Shown in pieces: positions 9,597 to 19,953 of a stretch of 64,000 bases of DNA (the stretch's first letter is position 1; every line of letters starts with the position of its first letter). The DNA is from Rhizobium sp. BK251 (GTDB lineage Bacteria; Pseudomonadota; Alphaproteobacteria; Rhizobiales; Rhizobiaceae): contig NZ_SLUQ01000003.1 in assembly GCF_004345245.1 (NCBI RefSeq), positions 558,001 to 622,000 of the forward strand, given 5' to 3'. Position numbers and translations under genes: made by a program. Below the pieces are notes generated by a model. The model was not told the DNA's origin and did not search any database. It was given only the letters and a program-made list of their open reading frames with translations.

Positions 9597-10759
9597 GTTT
9601 CCAGGATGTCGAGCACGATCTCCGCGGCCCGCTCGCCGGGTGGGACCGGCGTCTGGACCCGCTGCCATACGAGATCGAAACCTTCCAGCATTGCCCGGCG
9701 CTCGATCGTGTCGCTTGCCAGCCGCTCGACGCACCGGGCGATATTGCCGGGTCTCACCATCTCGTTGATTGTTTCCGGCACCACCGTGTAGTCGGCAATC
9801 AGGTTTGGCAGGGCCGCGCTCCAGGTCTTGATGCGGTGATGCAGCAAGCGGATGATCCAGTCGGTCCTGTAGGCGGAGATGACCGGCACGCCGGCCAGCG
9901 CCAGTTCCAGCAAGACCGTCCCGGACGCCGCCATGGCGGCATCGGCCGCTGCGAAAGCCCGCCACTTCGCCTCGCCACCCACGACGACATCCGGCTTGAT
10001 CGCCCAGTCCCGGACCAGATTGCGCACAGTTGCTTCCTGCCGAGCCATGGTCGGCAGCACGAACCGCATGTGAGGATTGCGATCGGCCAACAAGGCGGCG
10101 GCCTCTCCGAATGTCGGCAGCAGCGCATTGATCTCGGACGACCGGGACCCCGGAAGCAGCAGGATCGTCTTTTCCTCATCCGGCCCGGTCGGCAGCCTCG
10201 CGGCCCGCTGCCCACGCGTGGCGACGAGCGACGGGTCGGCGGCCAGTCTGTGCCCGACATAGCTCGTCGCCGGCCCACCAAGGCGTTTCATGATTTCAGG
10301 CTCGAACGGAAGCACTGCGAGCACGTGATCGACATAGCCGAGCATTTGCTGCGCGCGGTACTCCTTCCAGGCCCAGACACTTGGGCAGACATAGTCGACC
10401 ACCGGAACCGAAGGCAGAGCGCGCCGCACGCGGCTCGCGACGCGATGGGTAAAGTCGGGGCTGTCCACGATGATCAGGATGTCCGGCCGTGCCTCAATGA
10501 TGGCAGCTGTCGTCTGGCCGATCCTTGCCGCCAACTTCGGAAGGCGTGCGAGGACCTGCGTGATCCCCATGATCGACAGTTCGGAGAAGTCGAAGAGCGA
10601 TCTCAGGCCCTGCGCCTCCAGCCCCTCTCCGCCGACGCCGACAAGCTCCAGCGAACGGCCCGGAATAAGGCGCCGCAGCGACGCGATGAGATCGGCTCCG
10701 AGAAGATCGCCGGACACCTCACCCGCGATGACGGCGATTTTCAGGGCGGCTTCGCTCAT
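9575..10759 (-). CDS. lpxB: Lipid-A-disaccharide synthase
   Basis: A 394-residue GT19 glycosyltransferase that joins UDP-2,3-diacylglucosamine and lipid X to form the lipid A disaccharide at the inner face of the cytoplasmic membrane. It opens with IAVIAGEVSGDLLGADLI, and contains SPDFTHRVA and the YVCPSVWAWKEYR segment typical of LpxB. Its ATG overlaps the stop of lpxI by 4 bases. It is the last gene of the lpx unit; the terminator stem reaches into its final codons. Confidence 0.97.
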   Translation of the reverse strand: MSEAALKIAVIAGEVSGDLLGADLIASLRRLIPGRSLELVGVGGEGLEAQGLRSLFDFSELSIMGITQVLARLPKLAARIGQTTAAIIEARPDILIIVDSPDFTHRVASRVRRALPSVPVVDYVCPSVWAWKEYRAQQMLGYVDHVLAVLPFEPEIMKRLGGPATSYVGHRLAADPSLVATRGQRAARLPTGPDEEKTILLLPGSRSSEINALLPTFGEAAALLADRNPHMRFVLPTMARQEATVRNLVRDWAIKPDVVVGGEAKWRAFAAADAAMAASGTVLLELALAGVPVISAYRTDWIIRLLHHRIKTWSAALPNLIADYTVVPETINEMVRPGNIARCVERLASDTIERRAMLEGFDLVWQRVQTPVPPGERAAEIVLDILETKKTGRF

Positions 10760-11637
10760 TCGAAACCTCCAGCCGGCAAAGCGCGGTCGAGTCCGACGAT
10801 GAACAGGCCTGCGGCGTCTGCCGCCTCGATGGCGGCATTGCGTTCCAGCACGAGCGCGCGACCGGCCTCGACGGCAATGCCCGCCAGACCCGCCCGCTTC
10901 GCATTCAGCACGGTTGAGACGCCGATCGACGGCAAATCGGCGCGGATATCCTGCTGCGGCTTGCAGAGTTTCACCAGCACGCCGCGCCGGCGCGCCGATA
11001 TCCTTCCCTCAGCGCGCAGTTCAGCCACGCGCTCGAGCATCCGGTCCGTCCCTTCGGCCCCTTCGAGGGCGACGACGCGGCCGCCGACGCTGATCGCGCC
11101 TTGGCCGACGTCGAGAAGCCCCAGAGCTTCGGCTGCCCGCGTCGCCTGGACGATATCGCGCCTGTCCTCGTCGGAAGGAGAAAGCGCGCCGACCGGGCCG
11201 ACCGTAGCGAGCAGATCCGGCGCAATCTCATGGGCACCTATGACACGGCGCCCATTGGCCTCTATCAGCCTTATGACCATCTGCAGAACGCTGTCGTCGC
11301 CGCCGGACAGCAATGTCCTCACGACGAACGGAACCGCCATCAACGTCTTCAAGGTGGGGCGCACTTCGCGCCATTCCGGCCGGCGACGGACGCTCCCCGA
11401 CAGGACAACGCGATCAACCCCATATTTGCGGAAAAGTGCGTCGAGCCCCGCGAAGTCGCCGACGCCGATGACCGCGTAGTCATAGCCTTCCCAGCTGCGA
11501 TCGGCCTCATTCTTCAGCGCTATGATGACCGGGTTCTCGCCGGCAACGCGCGCCGCCGCCGCAAGATGGAACGGCAAGAGGCCGCTTCCGGCGATGATCG
11601 CCAGGCGGCCCAGCGCATTCTGTCCCCCAGGCGACAC
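10756..11637 (-). CDS. lpxI: UDP-2,3-diacylglucosamine pyrophosphatase LpxI
   Basis: A protein of about 293 residues of the LpxI (DUF1009) family, which hydrolyses UDP-2,3-diacylglucosamine to lipid X. It replaces LpxH in most alphaproteobacteria. The N-terminus is LGRLAIIAGSGLLPFHLA, and the C-terminal catalytic region includes GGRVVALEGAEGTDRML. No ATG fits: the best start is GTG at 11637, four bases after the lpxA stop and preceded by AAAGG. Upstream in-frame codons lie inside lpxA. Its place between lpxA and lpxB is the usual one. Confidence 0.94.
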   Translation of the reverse strand: MSPGGQNALGRLAIIAGSGLLPFHLAAAARVAGENPVIIALKNEADRSWEGYDYAVIGVGDFAGLDALFRKYGVDRVVLSGSVRRRPEWREVRPTLKTLMAVPFVVRTLLSGGDDSVLQMVIRLIEANGRRVIGAHEIAPDLLATVGPVGALSPSDEDRRDIVQATRAAEALGLLDVGQGAISVGGRVVALEGAEGTDRMLERVAELRAEGRISARRRGVLVKLCKPQQDIRADLPSIGVSTVLNAKRAGLAGIAVEAGRALVLERNAAIEAADAAGLFIVGLDRALPAGGFE

Positions 11638-11641
11638 AGGA

Positions 11642-12460
11642 TCAGCCTTTCTGACCTCTGCTCGGCGAGGACAGTGCCCTGTCACTTTCTGCAGCGATGA
11701 AGTCCAGAATTTCCTGCACGGGCATGCAATCGGCATATTCATCACGGATCGCAGCGGCATTGTCGCGGATCGATGACGAGCCCTCGAAGATCGCCTTGAA
11801 GGCCCGGCGCACCGTGTGGATGACGGATCGCTCCATGCCGGCTCGGGTCATTCCGACGACATTCAGGCCGCCGAGGATGCCCGGGTTCCCATTGAGCATG
11901 CCATAGGGGATGACGTCATAGCTGACCGCCGAGAGCCCGCCGACGAACGCCTGGCGGCCGACGCGGGTAAACTGATGCACGGCTGAGCCGCCGCCGAGAA
12001 TGACGCGGTCCTCGATGGTGACGTGGCCTGCCAGCATGACGTTGTTGGACATGATGACGTTGTTGCCAATCTGGCAATCGTGCGCCACGTGAGAATTCGC
12101 GAGGAACAGATTGTTATCGCCGACGACCGTCTTGCCGCCACCGCCAGCGGTGCCGGTATTCATCGTCACACCCTCGCGAATGACGCAGTTCTCACCAACG
12201 GTGAGCGTCGTATCCTCGCCACCGTGATGAACGCTTTGCGGATCGCCACCGACAACCGCCATCGAAAAAATGCGCGTGCCGCGCCCGATCGTCGTCCTGC
12301 CGGCCACGATTGCATGCGGAAGAAGCTCGACCCCGTCATGCAGCACCACATGCGGGCCTACATAAGAGAACGGGCCAATCTTCACGTCTTCGCCGACGAC
12401 CGCGCCCTCTTCCACCACCGCAAGGGGATGGATCAGGGCGCTCTTCGAAATAGTGCTCAT
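11642..12460 (-). CDS. lpxA: UDP-N-acetylglucosamine acyltransferase
   Basis: A 272-residue left-handed beta-helix acyltransferase, the first step of lipid A synthesis: transfer of a hydroxyacyl chain from ACP to UDP-GlcNAc. Hexapeptide repeats fill residues 1-190 and a helical C-terminal domain follows. The catalytic histidine is His127 in [13 protein letters not shown]. The start overlaps the fabZ stop by 4 bases (ATGA). Confidence 0.97.
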   Translation of the reverse strand: MSTISKSALIHPLAVVEEGAVVGEDVKIGPFSYVGPHVVLHDGVELLPHAIVAGRTTIGRGTRIFSMAVVGGDPQSVHHGGEDTTLTVGENCVIREGVTMNTGTAGGGGKTVVGDNNLFLANSHVAHDCQIGNNVIMSNNVMLAGHVTIEDRVILGGGSAVHQFTRVGRQAFVGGLSAVSYDVIPYGMLNGNPGILGGLNVVGMTRAGMERSVIHTVRRAFKAIFEGSSSIRDNAAAIRDEYADCMPVQEILDFIAAESDRALSSPSRGQKG

Positions 12461-12924
12461 ACGTCGTCCCTGTTTACGATCATCGCGCCGATATCCGCCT
12501 CCGCGACCAGCGTGTTATCAACCTTGGCATCGCAATGGAACTTCCAGATGTTGCCGCGCTGCTTCTGCTTCACCACGTGGAATTCGACACGATCACCCGG
12601 GACGACGGGCTTGCGGAAACGCGCGTTGTCGATCGTCATGAAATAGACGAGGTTGCCCGTCTGACCCGCCTTGCGCGCACAGATGGCACCCGCTGTCTGG
12701 GCCATTCCTTCGATCAGAAGCACACCGGGCATGATCGGAGCGCCGGGAAAGTGGCCGGTGAAGTGCGGCTCGTTGGCAGTCACGTTCTTGATGCCGATTG
12801 CCGAATTGTCATCGTCGATCTCGATGATCCTGTCCACCAGCAGGAAAGGGTACCGATGCGGCAAAAGCGTCATGATCTCGGTAATGTCTGCCGAAGATAG
12901 CGTGCTCTTGGCTTCCTCAGTCAT
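12457..12924 (-). CDS. fabZ: 3-hydroxyacyl-ACP dehydratase FabZ
   Basis: A 155-residue hot-dog fold dehydratase of fatty-acid synthesis. It carries the substrate motif [11 protein letters not shown] and the active-site pair His58 ([11 protein letters not shown]) and Glu72 (LLIEGMAQ). It sits between lpxD and lpxA, where it competes with the acyltransferases for hydroxyacyl-ACP. It overlaps the lpxD end by 8 bases and the lpxA start by 4. Confidence 0.97.
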   Translation of the reverse strand: MTEEAKSTLSSADITEIMTLLPHRYPFLLVDRIIEIDDDNSAIGIKNVTANEPHFTGHFPGAPIMPGVLLIEGMAQTAGAICARKAGQTGNLVYFMTIDNARFRKPVVPGDRVEFHVVKQKQRGNIWKFHCDAKVDNTLVAEADIGAMIVNRDDV

Positions 12925-13981
12925 TTTTTTCTCCAGATTTCTTCGAGCGGTTGGCCGAACGGGCCGCGATATCAGCTATGTCGCGCAGAAAATCCTTCAA
13001 TGGGCGCGCGGGGATGCCGCCGTAGCGCTCGCCGGGAGGAATGTCGCCGATCACGCCGCTCATAGCTGCGATCTGAACGCCGTTGCCGATCGTGATATGG
13101 CCATTGAGCCCAGCCTGCCCCCCGATCTGGACGCCGTCTCCGAGCCTCGTGCTGCCTGCGATACCCACCTGGCTCACGATCGCGCAATGCCGTCCAATGC
13201 GCACATTGTGTCCGATCTGGACCTGGTTATCGATCTTGCTGCCCTCGCCGATCACGGTGTCATCCATCGCGCCACGGTCGATGGTCGTGTTGGCTCCGAT
13301 CTCGACATTGTCCTGGATGATGACGCGACCAACCTGCACGATCTTCATCATGCCGCGCGGCCCGGGAGCATAGCCGAAGCCGTCCTGACCGATGCGCGCG
13401 CCATTGTGGATGATGACGCCATTGCCCACCAGAGCGCAGAGAACGCTGGAGCCGCCGGCAATCACGCAGCCGCGGCCGATCTTGACATTTGGCCCGATGA
13501 TCGCGCCTGCGCCGATCCGCGTACCCTCGCCGATCTCTGCTCCGGCACCGATAATCGCCATCGGTTCGACGTCGACATCCGCCTCGAGACGTGCCGTCGG
13601 ATCCACGAACGCGGCCGGCGATATGCCGGGAGCGGCCGAGGTCAGGCGCTGCGGGCGCATTGCGTCGGGATGGAGCAATGCCCCGGCAACGGCAAAGGCA
13701 GTATGGGCATTGGACGAAAGCAGGACCGGTATATGATCCGGTATCATCGACCTAAGCGCAGGATCGCACAGGATTGCGGAAGCCCGGCACGTCGCCAGGT
13801 CCTCCTTGCTACGCCTGGAAAGGATATAACAGAGATCACCCTCGCCCGCCCGGGCGACCGGCGAGACAGACCGGATGATCGTATCACCCACGCTCGCATC
13901 AGCGAGCTCCGCTCCAAGATGAAGCGCCAGCGCAGAAAGGCTGACGCCATCGTGGGGCGGAAAAAAGTGGTTATACTCCAT
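12917..13981 (-). CDS. lpxD: UDP-3-O-acylglucosamine N-acyltransferase
   Basis: A 354-residue LpxD, the third step of lipid A synthesis. An N-terminal uridine-binding domain (residues 1-100) is followed by hexapeptide repeats forming a left-handed beta-helix (for example [20 protein letters not shown]) and a short C-terminal helix. The ATG at 13981 was chosen because GGAG lies about 9 bases upstream; an in-frame TTG two codons earlier is less likely. It follows bamA by 51 bases. Confidence 0.97.
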   Translation of the reverse strand: MEYNHFFPPHDGVSLSALALHLGAELADASVGDTIIRSVSPVARAGEGDLCYILSRRSKEDLATCRASAILCDPALRSMIPDHIPVLLSSNAHTAFAVAGALLHPDAMRPQRLTSAAPGISPAAFVDPTARLEADVDVEPMAIIGAGAEIGEGTRIGAGAIIGPNVKIGRGCVIAGGSSVLCALVGNGVIIHNGARIGQDGFGYAPGPRGMMKIVQVGRVIIQDNVEIGANTTIDRGAMDDTVIGEGSKIDNQVQIGHNVRIGRHCAIVSQVGIAGSTRLGDGVQIGGQAGLNGHITIGNGVQIAAMSGVIGDIPPGERYGGIPARPLKDFLRDIADIAARSANRSKKSGEKND

Positions 13982-14032
13982 CAGCAAGAGCTCCAGAACA
14001 GTATTCGAGTCCGCGGTTCTGGACTGCCGATA

Positions 14033-16357
14033 TCAGAATTGGTTGGCTATGCCAAACCGGAAATTCTGGGTCTTGTCGAAGTCTTCCTTCGCGACAGGAA
14101 CGGCGTAATCGACCCGGAGTGCACCAAAAGGCGACAGCCAGACGACACCTACACCCACCGAGGCGCGCAGCGAACTGCCAGTGCCCTCGGCAACGTCGGT
14201 GCCCAGAATATCGACATCGTTGCCGAATGCCGTTCCGGCATCGGCGAAGACGGCGCCGCGCAGGTTGAAGTCACGCGGAAGGCCCGGCATCGGGAAACTC
14301 GCTTCAGCCGAGGCAGCGACGAAGGTCTCGGCACCAAGTGGATCGCCGTTCGTGATGCGCGGACCGATACCGCGGTTTTCAAAGCCGCGGATTTCATTGC
14401 CGCCGACCATGAACTGGTCGAAGACGTTGAGCGAACCGAAGCCGAATACGTGGCCGGCGGAACCGCTGACCGAACCGATGATGTCCGCATCATCCGAGAG
14501 CAGCTTGTAATAGCGCGCCTTGCCGCTCAGCTTGTAGTAGTGTGAATCACCGCCGAGGCCTGCGAGCTCCTGCGTTGCGGTGGCATAGATACCCTCACGC
14601 GGCAGGGTCATGTCGTCGAGCGTATTGTAGGTCAGCGTCTGCGAAACGGACGACTTCACCCACGGGCCGTTGTCGACCAGGTTCTGGTACGTATCGGAAA
14701 GATCACTCGACGCATTCGAGTAGTCGATGCTCCGGAAGTTGTAACGGAACGTCGTTGCCAGATCCTCCGTAATCGGCGCCGTCAGGCGTACCGAGAACGT
14801 GGTTTCTTCGTAGTCGTAGTCGTCGTTGCTGCCGGTCGAGCTGTGCGCCAGATCAAAGCCCGCCGCCAGTCGATAGCCGAGGAAATAAGGCTCGGTGAAG
14901 GACAGGCTGTAGGTCTGCGAGTCGTCCTGACCACCACCAGCCGCGATCCTGATGTACTGGCCGCGACCGAGGAAGTTCTTTTCTTCGACCGAAGCCTCAA
15001 GCAGGAAGCCGTCGCCGCCGGCCGCATAGCCCGCGCCGATACCGAAGGAGCCCGTGGGCTGATCCTGAACGTCAACGACGATCACCACGCGATCCGGCGA
15101 AGTGCCTGGCGCGGTCGTAATGTTCACGGACGAGAAGTAGCCGAGTGCCTCAAGACGACGCTTGGCACGGGTGATCAAGGTCTGGTTGAACGCATCGCCT
15201 TCGCTGACGTCGAATTCGCGGCGAATGACGTAGTCACGCGTACGCGTGTTGCCGCGGATCTCGATGCGCTCGACGTAAGCGCGCTCGCCCTGGTCGACGA
15301 GATATTCCACGCCGATGGTGTTGTTGCCGAGATTGCGGTTGCCGCGCGGCGTGACGCGGGCGAACGGATAACCTTCCGCCGCGACACGATCGGAGATCGC
15401 CTCGATCGACTTCTGCACTTCCTTGGCGCTGTAGGTGTCGCCTGCACGCGTGACGACGAGCCCCTTCAGACTGTCGCCAGTTACGCCTTCGACGGTGGAC
15501 TCGACGGTGATGTCACCGAAGTCGTAGCGCGGACCTTCGTCGAGGGTGAAGGTGATCGCATATTCGTTCGTCGATTCATCGAGCGTAGCGTCAGCCGACA
15601 CAACGCGGAAATCCGCATAGCCGCGGTTGTAGTAGAACTGGCGCAGCGCTTCCTCGTCAGCGTGAAGCTTCTCGTCGTTGTAGACGTCCTTCCGGGTCAG
15701 GAAGGAGAGGAAGTTCGACTTCTTCGTGTTGATGACGGATGCAAGGCGCCCGCTGCTGTAGGCCTGGTTGCCAACGAAATTGATGGCAGAAATCTTGGTG
15801 CGGTCACCCTCGTTGATGACGAAGGCGAGGTTAACGCGGCCCTCACCAACCGGGACAACCTGCGTCGTTACCTCGACCTCACTCCGGCCGATCGCAGCAT
15901 AGGCTTGCTTGATCGATGCGATGTCCGCCTGGATCATCGTGTCGCTGTAGGGACCGGACGAATGCGTCTGGACGATGCCCGCGAGCTTGTCATCCTTGAT
16001 CTTGCGGTTGCCGTTGAAGACGACCTGGTTGATCAGCTCGTTCTCCTTGACGGAGACAACGAGCGTGCCACCCGACACGTTGATGCTGACATCTGAGAAG
16101 TAGCCCGTGGCATACAGCTGCTTTACCGATTCATCGATATCGGCATTCGAAAAGGTCTTGCCTGGAACAATGGTAAGATTGGAGCGCACAGCGTCTGCAC
16201 CGACACGGCCTGCACCACGTACATCAATCCGCTGAATCACTGCAGCCTCAGCTGCTGTTACGGAGATCAAAGTCAGAGCGCCCGCTCCCGAAGCGACGAT
16301 ACCAGCAGACAGCGCCACCGCCGATACCGCGTTCAAAAATCTTGAACCAGACTTCAT
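14033..16357 (-). CDS. bamA: Outer membrane protein assembly factor BamA
   Basis: A 774-residue Omp85 protein, the central barrel of the BAM complex that folds outer-membrane proteins. An N-terminal signal sequence (first ~37 residues, to AEAAV) is followed by five POTRA domains to about residue 430 and a C-terminal 16-stranded barrel that ends in Phe (FRFGIANQF), the usual outer-membrane targeting end. AAGGT lies upstream of the ATG. It lies between rseP and lpxD, the common proteobacterial order. Confidence 0.97.
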   Translation of the reverse strand: MKSGSRFLNAVSAVALSAGIVASGAGALTLISVTAAEAAVIQRIDVRGAGRVGADAVRSNLTIVPGKTFSNADIDESVKQLYATGYFSDVSINVSGGTLVVSVKENELINQVVFNGNRKIKDDKLAGIVQTHSSGPYSDTMIQADIASIKQAYAAIGRSEVEVTTQVVPVGEGRVNLAFVINEGDRTKISAINFVGNQAYSSGRLASVINTKKSNFLSFLTRKDVYNDEKLHADEEALRQFYYNRGYADFRVVSADATLDESTNEYAITFTLDEGPRYDFGDITVESTVEGVTGDSLKGLVVTRAGDTYSAKEVQKSIEAISDRVAAEGYPFARVTPRGNRNLGNNTIGVEYLVDQGERAYVERIEIRGNTRTRDYVIRREFDVSEGDAFNQTLITRAKRRLEALGYFSSVNITTAPGTSPDRVVIVVDVQDQPTGSFGIGAGYAAGGDGFLLEASVEEKNFLGRGQYIRIAAGGGQDDSQTYSLSFTEPYFLGYRLAAGFDLAHSSTGSNDDYDYEETTFSVRLTAPITEDLATTFRYNFRSIDYSNASSDLSDTYQNLVDNGPWVKSSVSQTLTYNTLDDMTLPREGIYATATQELAGLGGDSHYYKLSGKARYYKLLSDDADIIGSVSGSAGHVFGFGSLNVFDQFMVGGNEIRGFENRGIGPRITNGDPLGAETFVAASAEASFPMPGLPRDFNLRGAVFADAGTAFGNDVDILGTDVAEGTGSSLRASVGVGVVWLSPFGALRVDYAVPVAKEDFDKTQNFRFGIANQF

Positions 16358-16553
16358 TTCAAATCTTACCTTTTGTTCCTTAAGTACCGATGCCGGGCGC
16401 CCCCGACTCCGATCGCGTGTGTCGTTTTACCCGCTTTTGACATACAAGCAAGTCAGCACGTTAATTTCTGTTTACTTCATTTCCAAGCGTGACCCATTCG
16501 CCACGACAGCTTCGAAACAGCGTAAATAAACAGTAACTTCCCCAAAAACTGCC
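16358..16553. other. Intergenic region rseP-bamA
   Basis: 196 bases between the rseP stop and the bamA start. It is AT-richer than its surroundings and may hold a separate bamA promoter. No confident promoter box or terminator was found. Confidence 0.4.
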
Positions 16554-17687
16554 TTAACCTATCAGTGCACTTATATCGTTCCACGTTGCGAAGACCATAA
16601 GCGACAGCACCATGGCCAATCCAATACGGAAAGCGATCTCCTGAGCACTTGCACCGAGGGGTTTTCCCCTCACCGCTTCCACCGCATAGAACATCAAGTG
16701 GCCGCCATCAAGTACCGGAACCGGCATAAGATTCAACAACCCAATGGAAACCGAAAGAACAGCCGCGAGCTGAAGGACCGCTGCGATGCCGAGCGTGGCC
16801 ATCTGGCCCGAGGCCTGCGCCACGCGGATCGGTCCGCCGAGCTGATCGGCCTTCATGTATCCCGTCAGCAAGTTGCCGATATACTGGAAGGTGCCGGTAA
16901 CGATGTGGCCGGTCTGCACGACGCCCTCGTGCAGTGCCTGCAGCGGCGTGAAGGTCTGCACGCGGAAATGCCCGGCTTCCTGGCTCGTGACGATGCCGAT
17001 GATGCCCACTTCCATCTTGTTGCCGAACTGGTCGGTCACCTCGGTCGCCTTGGGAACCATGGGGAAGTCCACGCTTCTGCCGTCGCGCTCTACGGTCACG
17101 ACGATGTGGCGGCCCGGCCGGATCCCCACATAGCGACGGACGTCGTCGAAGGTCGCGACCTTGCTGCCGTCGATGGCGACAAGCAAGTCTCCCGGCAGGA
17201 TTCCGGCCTCGGCAGCAGCACTTTCGGGCCGCACCTCGGCAACAACGGGATCTGAGACTGCCCGCCCGTAAATGCTGAAAAGGATCGCGAAAATGACGAT
17301 CGCAAGGAGAAAGTTGGCAATCGGTCCGGCTGCGACCGTTGCCGCGCGCTTCCAGAGTTTCGCGCCGGCGAAGGAGCGAGCCCTGTCCTCCTCGCTCATT
17401 GCGGCGACATGATCCATGTCCGGCTTGCTAGAGGCGTCCTCGTCGCCGAAGAATCGGACATAGCCGCCAAGGGGAATCGCGGAAAGCTTCCACCGCGTGC
17501 CGTGCCCGTCCGTGAAGCCTGCAATCTCCGGCCCGAAGCCCACCGAGAATGCGAGAATGCGGATGCCGCTCCAGCGTCCGACGAGATAGTGGCCCATCTC
17601 ATGCACGAAGACGAGAAGTGACAGGACCAGGATGAACGGAACGATGTAGCCCGTCAGAAAACCAAAAATGCCGGCCAAGCCTTCCAT
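16554..17687 (-). CDS. rseP: Site-2 protease RseP
   Basis: A 377-residue intramembrane zinc metalloprotease. The first helix contains the HExxH site (His29-Glu30...His33, VFVHEMGHYLVG). PDZ-type sequence follows around residues 130-210 (PESAAAEAGILPGDLLVAIDG), and the third metal ligand region is PVPVLDGGHL near residue 325. It would cleave anti-sigma factors and leftover signal peptides in the inner membrane. It is usually found, as here, between cdsA and bamA. Confidence 0.96.
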   Translation of the reverse strand: MEGLAGIFGFLTGYIVPFILVLSLLVFVHEMGHYLVGRWSGIRILAFSVGFGPEIAGFTDGHGTRWKLSAIPLGGYVRFFGDEDASSKPDMDHVAAMSEEDRARSFAGAKLWKRAATVAAGPIANFLLAIVIFAILFSIYGRAVSDPVVAEVRPESAAAEAGILPGDLLVAIDGSKVATFDDVRRYVGIRPGRHIVVTVERDGRSVDFPMVPKATEVTDQFGNKMEVGIIGIVTSQEAGHFRVQTFTPLQALHEGVVQTGHIVTGTFQYIGNLLTGYMKADQLGGPIRVAQASGQMATLGIAAVLQLAAVLSVSIGLLNLMPVPVLDGGHLMFYAVEAVRGKPLGASAQEIAFRIGLAMVLSLMVFATWNDISALIG

Positions 17688-17713
17688 GTCTACCGCCTTC
17701 GTTGCGATGAATT

Positions 17714-18547
17714 TCAGACGTCGAGCAATAGGCTGCTCAGTGACGCCGCATCACCGTTCTTTGCCAGCGCCAGCACAATTGCAAGCAAAAACGCTGCAAA
17801 ACAAGCAAAAATGAGGCCGTCGACCCGATCCATCACGCCGCCATGACCAGGGATGAGGTGACTGGAGTCCTTTACCCCGAAACGCCGCTTGATGAATGAC
17901 TCGAACAGATCGCCGGCCTGGCTGCAGACGGAGAGCAGCAGAGCGACAAGGGCGATACCCCAACCGACGCTGGGAAAGAAGGCGTAGGCGACGGCCGTTC
18001 CGGCAATGACGGCCGAGACAGCACCACCGATCGCGCCCGACCACGTCTTGCCCGGCGATATGGCAGGCGCAAGCTTCGGGCCGCCGATGCTACGCCCCAC
18101 GAAATACGCGAGGATGTCCGTTGCCCAGACCACCGCGAAGATGAAGAGCATGGCCACGAAGCCGACAGCGTCGTCCCCTCTGATCTCGGCAAGCGCTATG
18201 CCGGTCATCCCCGCATAGACCACGCCAACCGGCGACCACCATGTTCCCGCCCGGAACAAGGACCGCGCCACCGTAACGACCGTAAAAAGCGCCAGAAGAC
18301 CGACTGCGTATCCCGTCTCACCGGCCAGGGTCGCGGCGGCCACCGCCACCTGCCCCAGCCAGCCGATGGCGTTCGCCTGGATATCTCTTTCATGAAGACG
18401 GATGATCGACGTCCACTCGTAGTAGACGAGCAAGGCGATCAACGATGCGACCAGGCGAAAAACAAAGCCGCCGTACCAGGTCGCAGCCAGCACCACGGCG
18501 GCGAGAATTACGCCGGAAACGATACGAAGCTGCAGTTCCCGCTGCAT
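17714..18547 (-). CDS. cdsA: Phosphatidate cytidylyltransferase
   Basis: A 277-residue integral membrane enzyme making CDP-diacylglycerol from phosphatidic acid and CTP, the branch point for all phospholipids. Several transmembrane helices are visible. The C-terminal family signature is present as FESFIKRRFGVKDSSHLIPG followed by HGGVMDRVDG. The ATG at 18547 shares one base with the uppS stop (TGATG), so the two are coupled. Confidence 0.96.
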   Translation of the reverse strand: MQRELQLRIVSGVILAAVVLAATWYGGFVFRLVASLIALLVYYEWTSIIRLHERDIQANAIGWLGQVAVAAATLAGETGYAVGLLALFTVVTVARSLFRAGTWWSPVGVVYAGMTGIALAEIRGDDAVGFVAMLFIFAVVWATDILAYFVGRSIGGPKLAPAISPGKTWSGAIGGAVSAVIAGTAVAYAFFPSVGWGIALVALLLSVCSQAGDLFESFIKRRFGVKDSSHLIPGHGGVMDRVDGLIFACFAAFLLAIVLALAKNGDAASLSSLLLDV

Positions 18548-19290
18548 CAAGACCCCGTTGCCGCGGCCTTGGCCGAAAGCCCGCCAAAACGTCGGTCGCG
18601 CGAGGCGTATTTCTCCAGGGCCGACAGGAACAAGTCACGGCTGAAGTCGGGCCAGTATTCCGGAAGGAAGATGAATTCCGAATAGGCGGCCTGCCAAAGC
18701 AGGAAGTTCGAGAGACGTTCCTCGCCGCTCGTTCTGATGATGAGGTCGGGATCCGGGATCCCTGCCGTATCGAGCCGGGAATTGATAAGTTCAGGACTGA
18801 TGTCTTGGGCCCGCAAACGGCCAGCCTCCACGTCCTTCGCCAGACTGGCCGCCGCGCGCGCGATTTCGTCGCGGGAGCCGTAGTTGAAGGCGATCACCAG
18901 GGTAAGTGCCGTGTTGCTGCGCGTCGTCTCCTCAGCCTCGATGAGAAGGTTCAGGATGTCGCTGCGCAGGCCTTGTCGGTCCCCGATCACGCGGATACGG
19001 ACGTTCTGGCGGTGCAGCTCCGCGAGGTCCCGCCGGATGAAGGCCTTGAGCAGGCCAAGCAAATCCGTCACCTCGGCTTCGGGACGACGCCAGTTTTCCG
19101 AGGAGAAGGCAAAGAGGGTGAGGTATTTGATACCGATATCACCCGCCGTCCTGACGGTTTCACGCACGGCCTCGACACCCTTGCGGTGCCCCATGGTGCG
19201 TGGAAGCCCGCGCCCCTTGGCCCATCGGCCGTTGCCATCCATGATGATGGCAACATGCTCCGGCACGGTCACGAATAGCGAATCTGACAT
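18547..19290 (-). CDS. uppS: Undecaprenyl diphosphate synthase
   Basis: A 247-residue cis-prenyltransferase making the C55 lipid carrier for peptidoglycan and O-antigen. The N-terminal signature [13 protein letters not shown] contains catalytic Asp18. The C-terminal signature includes [20 protein letters not shown]. The start at 19290 was chosen for GGAAGAGAA just upstream and the standard N-terminus. It lies 47 bases after frr. Confidence 0.96.
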   Translation of the reverse strand: MSDSLFVTVPEHVAIIMDGNGRWAKGRGLPRTMGHRKGVEAVRETVRTAGDIGIKYLTLFAFSSENWRRPEAEVTDLLGLLKAFIRRDLAELHRQNVRIRVIGDRQGLRSDILNLLIEAEETTRSNTALTLVIAFNYGSRDEIARAAASLAKDVEAGRLRAQDISPELINSRLDTAGIPDPDLIIRTSGEERLSNFLLWQAAYSEFIFLPEYWPDFSRDLFLSALEKYASRDRRFGGLSAKAAATGS

Positions 19291-19337
19291 TTCTCTTCCG
19301 GTTGGTTTCGACGGAGGATTGCGAGCACTGGTTGCCC

Positions 19338-19898
19338 TCAAACCTGCATGATTTCCTTTTCCTTCTCCGCTAGCAAGCGGTCAATTTCGGAAATCGTTTC
19401 ATCGGTCATTTTCTGGACCTTGTCCGACTGGACACGGCTTTCATCCTGGCCGACCACTCCGTCCTTCTCGGCCTTCTTCAGCGCTTCCATGCCGTCGCGG
19501 CGCACGTGGCGGGCCGCAACCTTGCCCTTCTCGGCATACTCATGGGCAACCTTGACCAACGAGCGGCGGCGCTCTTCGTTGAGCTCGGGAAGCGGAATGC
19601 GCAGGCTCTGCCCGTCGACGATCGGGTTCATGCCGAGGTTCGATTCGCGAATGCCGCGATCGACGGCGCCCACCATCTGCTTGTCCCAGACCGAGACCGA
19701 GAGCATGCGGGGCTCGGGCACCGTGATGTTGGCGACCTGGTTCAGCGGTACGCGCGATCCGTAGGCTTCCACCATGACCGGATCCAGGATGTTGGCCGAC
19801 GCGCGCCCGGTGCGAAGCGAGGCGATATCGTGCTTGAAGGCGGCGACAGCGCCTTCCATGCGGCGCTTCAGTTCTTTCAGATCGGTTCCATCACTCAT
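19338..19898 (-). CDS. frr: Ribosome recycling factor
   Basis: A 186-residue RRF that splits post-termination ribosomes together with EF-G. Family features are [20 protein letters not shown] near the N-terminus, the [15 protein letters not shown] segment, and the C-terminal helix [25 protein letters not shown] lies before the ATG. Confidence 0.97.
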   Translation of the reverse strand: MSDGTDLKELKRRMEGAVAAFKHDIASLRTGRASANILDPVMVEAYGSRVPLNQVANITVPEPRMLSVSVWDKQMVGAVDRGIRESNLGMNPIVDGQSLRIPLPELNEERRRSLVKVAHEYAEKGKVAARHVRRDGMEALKKAEKDGVVGQDESRVQSDKVQKMTDETISEIDRLLAEKEKEIMQV

Positions 19899-19953
19899 GT
19901 CATAAACTCCCGTCTCATATCGCCCCGCGCCATGAAATGCGACGCGAGGACCC

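Noticed and set aside
9479..11479. Plus-strand frame of 666 codons over lpxB and lpxI
   Set aside because: Composition is Arg/Pro/Ser-rich with no domain, and it is fully antisense to two well-identified genes.
12671..14545. Long plus-strand frame of 624 codons
   Set aside because: It lies antisense to lpxD, fabZ and the end of bamA, which are certain. High GC makes long open antisense frames common.
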